Of a DNA stretch of 64,000 nucleotides, positions 14,901 to 26,900 are shown piece after piece. The number at the start of each line of letters is the position of its first letter. Positions within the stretch are counted from its first letter, which is position 1. Below the pieces are notes generated by a model that saw nothing but the letters and a program-made list of their open reading frames with translations, searched no databases and was not told where the DNA came from. The position numbers and the translations under genes were made by a program. Origin of the DNA: Mercenaria mercenaria (lineage: Eukaryota; Mollusca; Bivalvia; Venerida; Veneridae); NCBI RefSeq assembly GCF_021730395.1, contig NC_069373.1:50868501-50932500 (forward strand). Direction: 5' to 3'.

Positions 14901-17900
14901 CGGGCACCGTTCCCCAATGAAATCACAGAACGGTGACCGGCCGGGATTCCAGGACACCAGTCTCTCTACGGAGCTTCAGCCAGGGTTTCTCGCAAATAAT
15001 GTATTAAATAAACAAGGTCTTTAGTGAAAGTAAACCTCATACAATTCCTTGTTTCATAACAAGTATTTTGATATATAACACCCTAAGAAATATGAAGTAG
15101 TTTAATCACAATCATGGAAAAACACTTTGAAGCGGGACTGTTAGCAGACGCTCAGATAGACCGGTAAGAGATTTTACATTGGCACATCAGAAAATCATAA
15201 AATGCAACAAATATGGCCTAAATCTAATTAAATCTAAGTGTGGCTGGAATAATAGAATGTATACTGCGTTGCTGTTTACATAGGTACCTCACACCTTTAC
15301 CAAGTAAATGTCACATAATCGTAAATATTTCTCTACCGGTCTGCAACAACAACAACAAAAATGGCAGCCTCCATGAAAGAAGCTTTTTGCACTGTAGAAA
15401 ATCGTAAATTTATGAAGTTAAACTGTATATCAGGTAAAGTGACTTGACAATCTAAGCAGATATACTAATACTGTAAGTAAGTGAATAATTTCTGAGAGTT
15501 TACATGCGTTATCAGTAGAAATAAACAAGCTGGGAGCTGAAAAATGTACATGTACAAAAATACAGTTTTGGGTTTTCTTACAATATACAGATAGATGAAA
15601 GGAAACATGCGTCCTTTCAATCGCGTTCATACGAGCATGTTTAAATGTATGATTTCAGCCGAGCTCATACTATCGTGACCATCAGTTTTCAACAAAATTG
15701 CCTGAAAGAAAATCGAACAAAAATGTCCAAAATCAACATGGTTGACCTAGCTGGAAGGTATGCTAAAGAACATAGTTTAAACTGATAAAAGTTCTTTCAA
15801 GGTTATCAAAACAATTGCGTAACCATGACCTGCAGCAAAGTTAAAACATTCGTTTTCTTGTTAAAAATGTAGAAAGAAGTTACAATTTATCTCTAAAAAA
15901 ACTTACAAATTTATTAATAATGAAGAATGAACCATACAAATATGGTCAAAAGAAATGAAAATTTGTGTTTGGTCTGTTTCAGTGAGCGAGCATCGCAAAC
16001 TGGCGCAACAGGTGTACGTTTCGAAGAGAGTAAACATATCAACCAATCGCTGATGTCGTTAGGAGTTGTCATTAAAAGTAAGTCTGCTTTACCTAACCAA
16101 AAACAGTGAATAGATAGTTTTCATTTTAAAAGCTATATGAATATTTGAATTAGTATACATTGTTTTGTTGTAAAGAGCTGATATTGTACATTTATTTTCA
16201 GATTTGTGTGCGTTGGCAGCTGGGAGGTCTGACCAAGGACCTAGTGAGCTTTTATTTGTTTTTAATTATCCCGTGAATTTAGTGAAATAACGCATGACTA
16301 CATCTTTGCATTTTTATAATATTTGACATACATTTTATACACTTCTAAATTGTAAAAATCGATCAAATCCTGTCTGGCATTTTGCAGTATAAAAGTTGTC
16401 AACATATTACTATAAACTCGTCATAAAATGTTCTTGCTATTTCATTGATCGCATCAAAATATTTAACATTACATGCAGAAATAAACTGTACCTTTCAGCT
16501 CCCTACAGAGACTCTAAACTAACTATGCTCTTGAAAGATGCTGTTGGCGGTAACTGCAAAACAGTTATGGTATGCGTTTAATTTAGCTGAAACAATATTT
16601 AGCAGTAGCAACAGGTCTTGGCGTTTGACAGTTCATTTTTTTCTTTTTCATTTCCATCCACGGATATTGTTTTTCATCAAACTTTATCACTTGTTTTCTA
16701 TTTAATCTAATTTTTGTTGATACAGTCACTGAGAATAAGTTAGCTAGATTTCCAAGTTAAATAATATGGTATGTATTCATTTGGTCTTTCAAAACGTCAT
16801 CGAAATCTTTTTTTTTATCACGAATGCGCGAAATTAATACAAGATGTATAATTAATTACAGATAGCTACAATTAGTCCGGCTGATCAAGACTACGAACAG
16901 ACTTTATCTACCCTCCGATACGCAAACAGGGTGAAATCCATAAGAAATAAAGTTATGGCCAATGTCACAAAAACAGACGAGTTTATTAAAGAGCTGCTGG
17001 AAGAGAAAGAAGCCTTGCTAGCTAAGCTAAATGACAGGAGAAAATCAAGCATTGGATATTCAGAGGAAGGCTAGTATATAGCGGCTAATAGGCATCATAT
17101 AAAATGCTATCAAGCATATTGAATGTTTGAGAGATAATAGCGACATTAAGCAAAATATTATTCCCCAGTCTAAAACGAGAACAAATTACGACGCCTTCAG
17201 CGACTGCTTTACACAATATCTGGTGAATAGTGACTCTTGTTTAGTGATAACTGTTCATTGAACTGAGTTCTTTCGCTTTTTATGGTAGTTTATTGTATTA
17301 CACTCTAGCATACAATGGAATACACTTACACCTATGAGCTAATCAGGAATATCACAAAACTTTAGATTTTATCATTACATTTCACATTTACACTGAGCTT
17401 AAACTGAAACCGTACCGATGCCGTTTTCTTCGTCTCGGCTCACATATACGTCAAACCGTAACCGAAACGTGACCGATGCCGTTTTCTTCCTTTCAAAATC
17501 GACCAGGGCTTTCACATATATGCCGAGTTTTTATCCGAATCTCTAGGTTATGATGTATAGAAGCATTGCATAATACTAAATGACCTTAATGGGGGTGATA
17601 TTGATATCTTACTGTTTGGATATCAATAATACAAAGGCGATATTTAAGAGACGATGGGGGAGAATGAAATGGGTGCATATGAACCAAAAACAGAGACAAA
17701 TTGTGACAGTACCACAGGCTTGTTCAGGAATTGCATGAAGATCTTCGACATTCTTTACCAGTATAATATTCTATCGCATCAGCAAAGAAAAGCATGACAT
17801 TTTGTTACCCTTTCGGATCAAAGTCGGTAACCAACCTAGGTTTTCAATTTAGGCATGTTTTCATTTCGGTTTTGTTTTACTTTACGGTTTGGTTCCGGCT

Positions 17901-20900
17901 TATATATGACATAAACATTGATCATAATACGTTCTAATTTTTGTCGTTTCGGTTTCAGTTCCGGTTTGGTGTATATGTGAAATGATTTTTACATAGTTAT
18001 TTAATAATGACATTATAACAAGTATTTTTCATTGATGAAATTTCTAAAAGCTTAATGTTAAATCGAATGTCTTACTTATATACATGATGTTTGGTATACT
18101 TTAACGTCAGGTCTATTTACTGATATAAGGTTCATCCTATTTTTTTTTTCAGAAATCGCGCTGCTGAAACAGAAACAACTTTCGGAGGTAAAAAGGACTA
18201 AAAGTGTTCAAAAAATCTTACCATAGTACCAGATTTCTGTCTTTTAGATTAAGTAAATACTGATGATACTTTCTGTCTTAAAGATTTAGCAGCTACTTTC
18301 TATCTTTCAGTTTAAGCAGCTGCTTTCTGCCTTTCAGATTAAGCAGCTGCTTTCTGTCTTGCAGATTAAGCAGCTACTTTCTTTCTTTCAGATGAAGCAG
18401 CTACTTTCTGCCTTTCAGCTTAAGCAGCTACTTTCTGCCTTTCAGATTAAGCAGCTGCTTTCTGTCTTGCAGACTAAGCAGCTACTTTCTATCTTTCAGA
18501 TGAAGCAGCTACTTTCTGCCTTTCAGCTTAAGCAGCTGCTTTCTGCCTGGCTTTCAGATGAAGCAGCTGCTTTCTGCCTTTCAAAAGAAGCAGCTGCTTT
18601 CTATCTTTCAGATGAAGCAGCTACTTTCTGCCTTTCAGATTAAGCAGCTGCTTTCTACCTTTCAGATTAAGCAGCTGCTTTCTGCATTTCAGATTAGGCA
18701 GCTGCTTTCTGCCTTTCAGATTAAGCTGCTACTTTCTATTTCAGGTTCAGAAAATACTTTCTATTTTTCAGATTTAGCAAATACATTTTATCTTTCAGAT
18801 AATGAAAATCCATTCTGTCTTTCAGATACAGCAAATAAAGAATGAAATGTTAAATGTGGAGAAAGCCTGGGAGTCAAAATTGAAAGAGACAAAAAGAACG
18901 ATGGAGGTATAATTACCATATTATATATTTAAATACCTTCTTGAAAATAAAGTGTATATATCTAGTGTAAACATGAGTATACACGTACACAGAGATATAT
19001 ACAGATAGATATCAAAGGTATAATTACCATATCATATATTTAAATACCTTCTTGAAAATAAAGTGTATATATCTAGTGTAAACATGAGTATACACGTACA
19101 CAGAGATATATACAGATAGATATCTAGAGGTATAATTTCCATATTATATATTTAAATACCTTCTTGAAAAAAAGTGTATATATCTAGTGTAAACATGAGT
19201 ATACACGTACACAGAGATATATACAGATAGATATCTAGAGGTATAATTACCATATTATATATTTAGATACCTTCTTGAAAATAAGGTGTATATATTGTAC
19301 AAATTGTTTTAGTGAAGAATTTTTTACAATTATACTGCACGTAAATACTTCTGTCTAAAGGCAGAGCCAAATAAATAGGGCACTGGAACCAACAGGTACG
19401 GGTCAGAACAATAACTGCAAGGCATGTTCACAAACGTCTTAATCTCAATTCATGTCGCGTGTCTGGAGTGATGTTTCAGTAATATAACAAGTGGTTTTAA
19501 GTGTACTATATTTGATATAAGGACAATTGTTTTAAAATATGTTTTCTTTTCAAGACTTTATAACTTGTTTGTACAGAAACAGACTCTTGAGGTAAAAATA
19601 GCTATTAAAAGCATTTTAAGAAATCTGTATATAGGTCCACACTGTTCTGCCAAATTTTGTTTCTTTACTGCTTTTAAAATGAGAATAGTATAAACTAAAT
19701 ATTTAATGAATGGTACATTCTATGAAAATGACTATTGAACATGATTACATTTACATTTTCAGTTGTGCAGATAAGGTTTAAGGTATCCGATCCACAAATA
19801 GGTAACATTCCGATGCCTGGTGACCCCATGTTTTTTGGTATCATTTGAAAGAGTTGTGTCTGCTGAACAAGAATTAGTAAATAAGATGACCATAAATAAT
19901 ATGCAAGAATTATTAAAATCATGTTTGTTTTTTACTGCGAAATGAAAATTCATACACTGTAATAATTGGATTTCTGTTGAAGTTTCATAATCATTGAAGA
20001 CTTTTAAGTAAAAAAAAAAAAAATTCTATAACATATTTTGTCATGTAATTTATATTTTCCTTTTCAGTAGACAATACACTTTCAAATGATACCAAAATCA
20101 TATGAGCTTACCTGACATCAAAACTTAACTACTATTTTTTCTATTCGTTAATAAACATGTATATTTTGCTTACACTTAACAGGAGCAGATAGCTAAAGAG
20201 AGAAAGTTGGCGAAAGAGAGAGAAGAGATCCCACACCTCTGGAATCTGAATATAGACCCTGCTCTTACAGGAAAAATTGTTTATTATATAAAACCAGGTC
20301 AAACTCTGATTTATTGACATATCACCCACTCAATACAAAACTATTATGCTTCTTTATTATATCCAAACCCGCCCACTTAGCTTAATAGGGAGAGCGCAGA
20401 TCTACGGATCGCGGGGTCGTGAGTTCGATCCCCGGGCGAGGTGTATGTTCTCCGTGACGATTTAACAGAAGAAATTGTGTCTGAAGTCATTCGTCCTCCA
20501 CCTCTTATCCATGTGCAGAGAACAGGTTTGTACTGGTGCAGAATCCAGGGCCACTGGTTAGGTTAACAGCGCACCGTTATATACTAATAACTGAAATACT
20601 GTTGAAAGGATGGCGTTAAATTCAAAACAGACAAACAAACAATTATTTATATCCAGTAACAGGTGCCTTCATGCGTATGGCTTGTATGGCACTCTATCAA
20701 ATTTAACTGTGACTTTGCATGTAGTTTTATTGTATGTTATAGTGATAAGAAACAAAGTAATTTTTAAGCGCACGGTACATTTTTCACACTTGAGATCGAA
20801 TATACCATAATTGATGCGGGTAAAATAAGTGGATGGCTTCAGTTCGCTTGTGCGTGAGAATGCTCATATTTTCAAGATCATTTGTCATAATAACCTTGAA

Positions 20901-23900
20901 AAAAATAAACTGAAAACCTTTTCAGGATGCTTCACCTCAGTAGGTAACAAAAGAGCAGTGAATCCATCAACAATTGAACTGCATGGACCGAGGTGATTTA
21001 TTCAATTATTCTGATTTCATATACGATTGATACTGACTTCTATGTTCATCACATATACTATTTCTCTCTCCTTTTTCAATAGGTTCCTATTAATATCACC
21101 AAACTCTTCCATCGATGTTGAAATAGAGTCTGGGTATACGCTTATTTACGCAGTGAAGTTTCCGTTCTGTTTGATATACTTAACAAACAAGGATAGATAT
21201 TCAATATTTCAACAGGAGACCTTACTTTCCAAAAAAAAAGCAGCCCCCTCAAACAATATTTCCTTTCATCATCTTTACTTTGTTTTTATTTGCTTTCTGT
21301 CCTACTATTGAAATATGGTTTAAATGTATCCGAGCTACTGACAAATGTAGTTATTCAAAGCTTCCCTTTTTTCAGCATTGCACAGGAACATTGTATGATA
21401 CAGAACAAGAATACCAAGATAACTATAATGCCGTTGAATGGCCAGATAAGGGTTAACGGCATGATTATCACGGGACAAACAACGCTGAAACATCAGGACA
21501 GGCAAGTCTGTAAAGCTTTATTGAGCTTATCTTAGACTAAAAAAAGACGAGGAAAAACGTCCAACCAGAAAATCCACATTCAAAAGATGCAGTCGCTCAT
21601 AGAGCATTCCATATGGAAATATGGTTGTGTACGTGTAAACATAAGTATACAGGTACACAGAGACTGAACAAATGTGCACATTCACAAATATGACTGTATA
21701 CAATGATAAAGACCTAGAAGTAACTTACAAACATACGTGACGAAGGAAAACAGCAGGGCACCGCTTTGGAACGGCCAGAAGCAGAAACACCACCGGGAAG
21801 TTTAAACTGAGTTTCTGGTATCATTCCCTTTTTAAAATTATCATGTTCATATATTACAAGACAATGTGAATAAGATTACTCCTAAAATAATTCCCATAAA
21901 TACATTCTGTAATTTTCACCATCATGAAAGGTTGTTCTGAAAACCAGATGCAACACAAAATACATATTTTGATATAGACAACGAAAATTGGAAACATTTC
22001 GAACTGTCATAAAAACTATACTGTACTATCTTTTGTGTTTCAAAATTTGATTGGATGTCAAGAGAGTTCTTATTACAGTAGTGGTACAATAAGTGGTAAC
22101 AAGAATTTATATCGAACCAGTTATGTTTGTACCATTTCAGGATTTTCTTCAGTGCGAACAATGTGTTTGTTTTTCATAATCCATCGGTGGAGAGACTGTT
22201 AAAACAATCTGGTAAAGTGATAAAACCGGTCACATTTGAGATGGCACAAAATGAAATTGGAGAACACAGTAATGTTCAGTCAAAAGGTTTGTTGTTTTTG
22301 GAGCATACATAAACTATTCTAAAAACAGAAACTAACCACGCAAATTTTGGCTATACATAGAACATCTTATTTTGAGTAAGTAAGAACTTGTTATAGATAC
22401 TGCCGCTATATGATATATTGGAAGGTAAAATATTAGTATTAGAGTTATGCCATGATTTATTAGTTCTAGACGAATCTAATAACCTGAAAGAATATGTGCT
22501 TCCTCTAAGTAAATGCATATTTATATGCTTTGCAAAAGGATTTGGCTGGCTGAGAGACGAAATCGCAGAGACGCTGATCCTAACTCACGAAGCAAATGCC
22601 ATAGCGTTAGAACTGAATCGAGGAATAAGATTCGAACCCGTTATAATCCCAGCAATGGTTCTTGGAGATAAGACTAAACGCTCGAAGGCGAGTATTTAGA
22701 TATGCATTTCTTTTTTAAAACAAAAATGAATGTAAAGTTAATCAAACAATATTTTCACTGCAGATCTGACTAATAGTGTTATGTTTGATAAATGTATGTC
22801 ATAAGAACAGACCCTTTGATGTTTTGCACACAAGTGAACTCGTTTTAAGTACAACATTTAAATGTTACCCAAAATATCTATACACCAAGCTGATAACTTT
22901 AATATTGCCCCACAACAATGAGTGCATTTACCGACTCTACACTTGTGCGACTTGGTTTTGAATTGCAGGTATTCATACGCGTTGATACAACTGAAGGTGG
23001 TCAGTTTCTGTGGGGAAAGAACCATTTTCAGGACAGATTTGATCTTATGATGGAAGTCTTTAGGAACTTCGAACGTGGATTAGAAGACTGGGAACCTAAA
23101 ACAAAGGTGTTTTATTTTTTTTTTCTAAGAGAAAACAATGAACGTTTTCTTACATTTATCATTTTGCAGTGTTTCTATTTAATATTTTATTTTCATTAAA
23201 TACATACTCGTATGTTAATCAATGCTCAACATGTCTTTTACAGATTAGTATGTATTGACCAAAATCATTATTATTACATTAATGCATTGGTGTTCATTTG
23301 TTACATCATCGGTAAACATTTCAAAGAGTGATATATGTACTAGCCAGACAAGAATCGAGCACAAATAATTTTATCAAGAGACACACAATTAACCGTTGCC
23401 TGAAAGGTATGTATATATACATCTACAAAACTTATTTTCGTTTTTTATTTTTAAGACTCAAGACCCATTTTGGGAACCCTTAGAAACACCTACACTCGTA
23501 GGTGTAGCCATTGTGCCTCTTGAATCACTGGCTTACATGTTGGACATAGAAGAGCAAATGATTGGTATCTATGACTACCAAGCCCGTCTCGTGGGTCATC
23601 TCGGCGTTTGTCTCGTACCCTGCACTGAAGATGGAGAGGAAATGTCGGATGAATTATCTGTGGAGGAACCACTGGATTTGGTAAATATTTTCAGATATCT
23701 TGTGACGTGGCCGTAAAATGACTTCACGTACTTCGACCGAGTGCTATCCTTTTAGATCATAAGTGTCCTTTCAGTGTACCTTACCTGTAGAATTTAATTT
23801 AGCTTAAGCCGGAGCTAGGGGGCGTGAGGTATGTTGCACTTTATCAATTCTCACGAACAAACTCAGTCAAAACAAATCGGCTTTTATATTTCTTGGTTGT

Positions 23901-26900
23901 GTTCTATCCTACAAAAGAATCTTAGAGACTTTATTTATTACATGCTAAAAGTGAATATGCACATCAGAATACCCTGCTAAGCAATTCGTATACTAATTAT
24001 ATATATATGTTTATTGACTGTATATAACCTCAGACAAAACAAAATCTTTTCAAACATCTTAATCTTCTGTTAAAGAGACTCGTTCACACTTTTTGAGATT
24101 TGCTAGTGGTGAACACCTACTGACATATGAATTCTACAAGATATACTTACAAATCACCAAAGCTATTGTGCAGAAAGGAGTAAACTGTTGTAACGCTTTT
24201 GAAATAATGGAGAAAATCAACATTCTTCTTGCTTTTTACCAATATTTAATATTTATTTTCCCCCACTTTATCATTTTTCAGTGTCGTATTCACATTCTAT
24301 GCAAAACTTGGTGGATATGAACAAGTTAAAAAGTTCACCTGAGCTTTGGGCGTGTAGCTTTAAATATTTTATTCATTGTATAGTTGCCCTGTCTCGAAAA
24401 AACCAATACACCAGGCACATGTATCATTTAACGTATGTAGTTTCTTTCTAACAGCTTCATAAAGACATTTCTTTTAAAGTGAAGATCAAGGGGTCCATTG
24501 GAATTCCAAAACGATTTAAATCGGTACGTCTTTGTGGTTTCTTTGACTTTGTTTTTTGTTCAGTAATGCGTATAACATAAGTTACAAGCGATCTTCATGA
24601 CAGAATAAAATAGTTAAATATCGAAATAAATTAATCTTTATCTAATATTCATGTATTGTGCTTGATATTGGAACATATAGCAGTATTTTTGTTGGTTGTG
24701 TTTTATGCTTCCATTTGGTCATCTTACAGTAACTGTTTTAATTTGCATCGAGTTTAGATCAGTCACCACTAGTAGCTGAAATAAAGTCCCGGGACTGCTT
24801 AACAATATTAAAATGTAGATTTACAACGTAATGACAGCTAGTGAACAAAACAGCTAAGTTTATCTACTTAGCGACTATCAAACGTGAATCATTAATTAAT
24901 TAGTATAGATACTATTTATAAAATGTTGTAAATAACGTTGTAAATGATTACAGTAGGCAGTATACTAGTGTGTTTGTTTGTCTGTTAAAATATGTGTTTC
25001 TTAGTCTCAGTGTGAATGGAATTAACTATTACTATATGTCAATTTTATATATGTCTCTCACACATTTGTACTAACATACTTTTCTCATATTTTGTATATA
25101 TAACCGCCATCGATTGTAGTATGGCGATAGACATTGTAAAATGTTTGAGCCAATAAAAATCTTGAATCTTGAATCTTGAACTTAAACTTGACTAAGATTT
25201 CAGTTTGAGCTTTGTTGAAAGATGCATTGGATCTTTATTTTATTGGCAACAGGAAATGCCAAAAAATCATGACTAAACATATCACAGTCAAATTTATATT
25301 TAACAGGTTTTAAATGATAAGCTACTATTATTTTTTTGTTAATTTACTGACCCGTTGAAATAAAAAAATCTTATTTCTTTATGAACTTTTTTTGTTTATT
25401 CAATTCTTGTAAGTTTTGTTTTTATGTCTGCTATACAGCTCTATACAAAAATAAAAGTTTTTAATTTTATATGTTTGCACAATGTGAAGATATGGCAGCC
25501 AGCTTTTCTGTTTGCAGACATAACCATCTGAACATTGATCTAGAATATTTTCTAAGTGATGTATTGAGATTTAGATGTGTTAAGTTACAACTGCGTTTTC
25601 TCTAAAATGGATCAAAGTTCATTTTAACAGTCAGTTCTAAGTGTTACCTTGACTTAGAATTAAGTAGTAGTTTGACTTAATTATTGGAACAAGGTATGGT
25701 ATCGGGCTTCAACTTCTTTACTTTGACCAAGAATTGAGAACAAGTTACACATGCACATGAAAATCAGTTCTGAATTATAAGCTTGAGACTGTATCATTTT
25801 GAGTAATACCTATTTACCTTCTAGTCTTGGTGCCACTACATTTTCCAAACTGAGCAAGACCGGATTTATACAGACGAAGTGCATGGCGTTGTTCCTAAAT
25901 ACAATTTTGAACATCTGCATCAGTTGAAAAAGATGTCACATGCGGTGTGTATTTAGTGTAGTTTAAAACTTTTTATCATATCGTCCCAGGATTTTTCATT
26001 TCTCATACTCCTTTATGATTGAAATTCTTAGGGAACGTGATCATGGAATGTAATTTCATTGTGTGCCCCTAACTTCGTCTTTCAGTCTTTAATATTTCTA
26101 GTATCTAATACAATTTCAAAGTGAAAACAAACTTCACCATAAATAATAATAATAATTTTTCTTATGTACAGACAATCGAATACCTGGAGGAATGTTCACT
26201 AATGATAGAACTGTACGGGCGGCAGAAGCGAACAGAGAACCCGCGAAGAGGCAGTACTCTTGATGCATTTACGCTCTCGGATAAGCGCCGTTTGAGCAGT
26301 TCCACAAGTTTAACCAATAGCAATAGTTTATACTCTCCCATCAGCTCGGCTTGTGGTAGCTATGTCCATCAATCAATGAGTGGAATACTTCTCGAAGAGG
26401 ATAGTGAGAATGAAGATGAACAGAACAAGGCTGACAGAGAAATAAATTGTAATCTATAGATTTGTATATTTGGTAAAGTTAGCTAACGCTGTTTTAGAAA
26501 TTTTATTCTATATAGAGTGTAATGAAAGAAATGAAAGTTCACAACTAATGTTAACTACATTTGTTACTTGCCGGTGAAGTTTGGAAGTGATTTTAAAGGG
26601 CCCGTTTGTCAAACTTTACGCATTATTGGGAAGCAAATCAGCTCACGATTAATGTATTCTGTGAAATAATTTAATTTAGTGTGCATGAAATTTCTTGGTT
26701 TTGTCCGTAACTGGTACAGCTTTGCGCTTTTCCATGAGGAAGTAAGTTCATGGGTTGCATGTTCTAAAGATCAAGTACATGAGACTTAAATCTGTTTCTT
26801 GGGATGGAATTGTGTAGATTGTTGCAAACATGAAATACACGAAAGTCTACCCCACGAATATCAAATGATATCACAGTAATAAAATATTGTATTTCATCTT

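Larger units (their letters stand above)
4785..15586 (-). mobile_element. Ty3/gypsy-type LTR retrotransposon, antisense in a kinesin intron
   Basis: A fossil LTR element lies between LTRs at 4789-5908 and 14459-15582, flanked by a 4-bp ATAT duplication (4785-4788 and 15583-15586). Parts from 5' to 3' on the minus strand: a primer-binding site next to the right LTR, gag with a zinc knuckle, protease, reverse transcriptase, RNase H and integrase. Two further reading frames of unknown family lie between integrase and the 3' LTR, and a purine-rich tract adjoins the left LTR. The LTRs differ at roughly 2% of sites by eye plus small indels, suggesting a fairly young insertion. The copy is broken, with several interruptions. 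It replaces nothing in the kinesin: the flanking exons still join in phase. Confidence 0.9.

Noticed and set aside
18359-18845. Two overlapping open frames of repeated IKQLLSAFQ-like peptide
   Set aside because: They are translations of the 27-bp intronic acceptor array. The unit length is a multiple of three, so frames stay open by chance, and they do not continue into the kinesin frame.
20370-20450. Possible tRNA gene
   Set aside because: The cloverleaf is degenerate and the sequence continues into a SINE body flanked by a 9-bp target duplication.
22401-22431. Short exon after TATAG at 22400
   Set aside because: In the phase set by the preceding exon it contains TGA; skipping to 22539 gives the conserved sequence.
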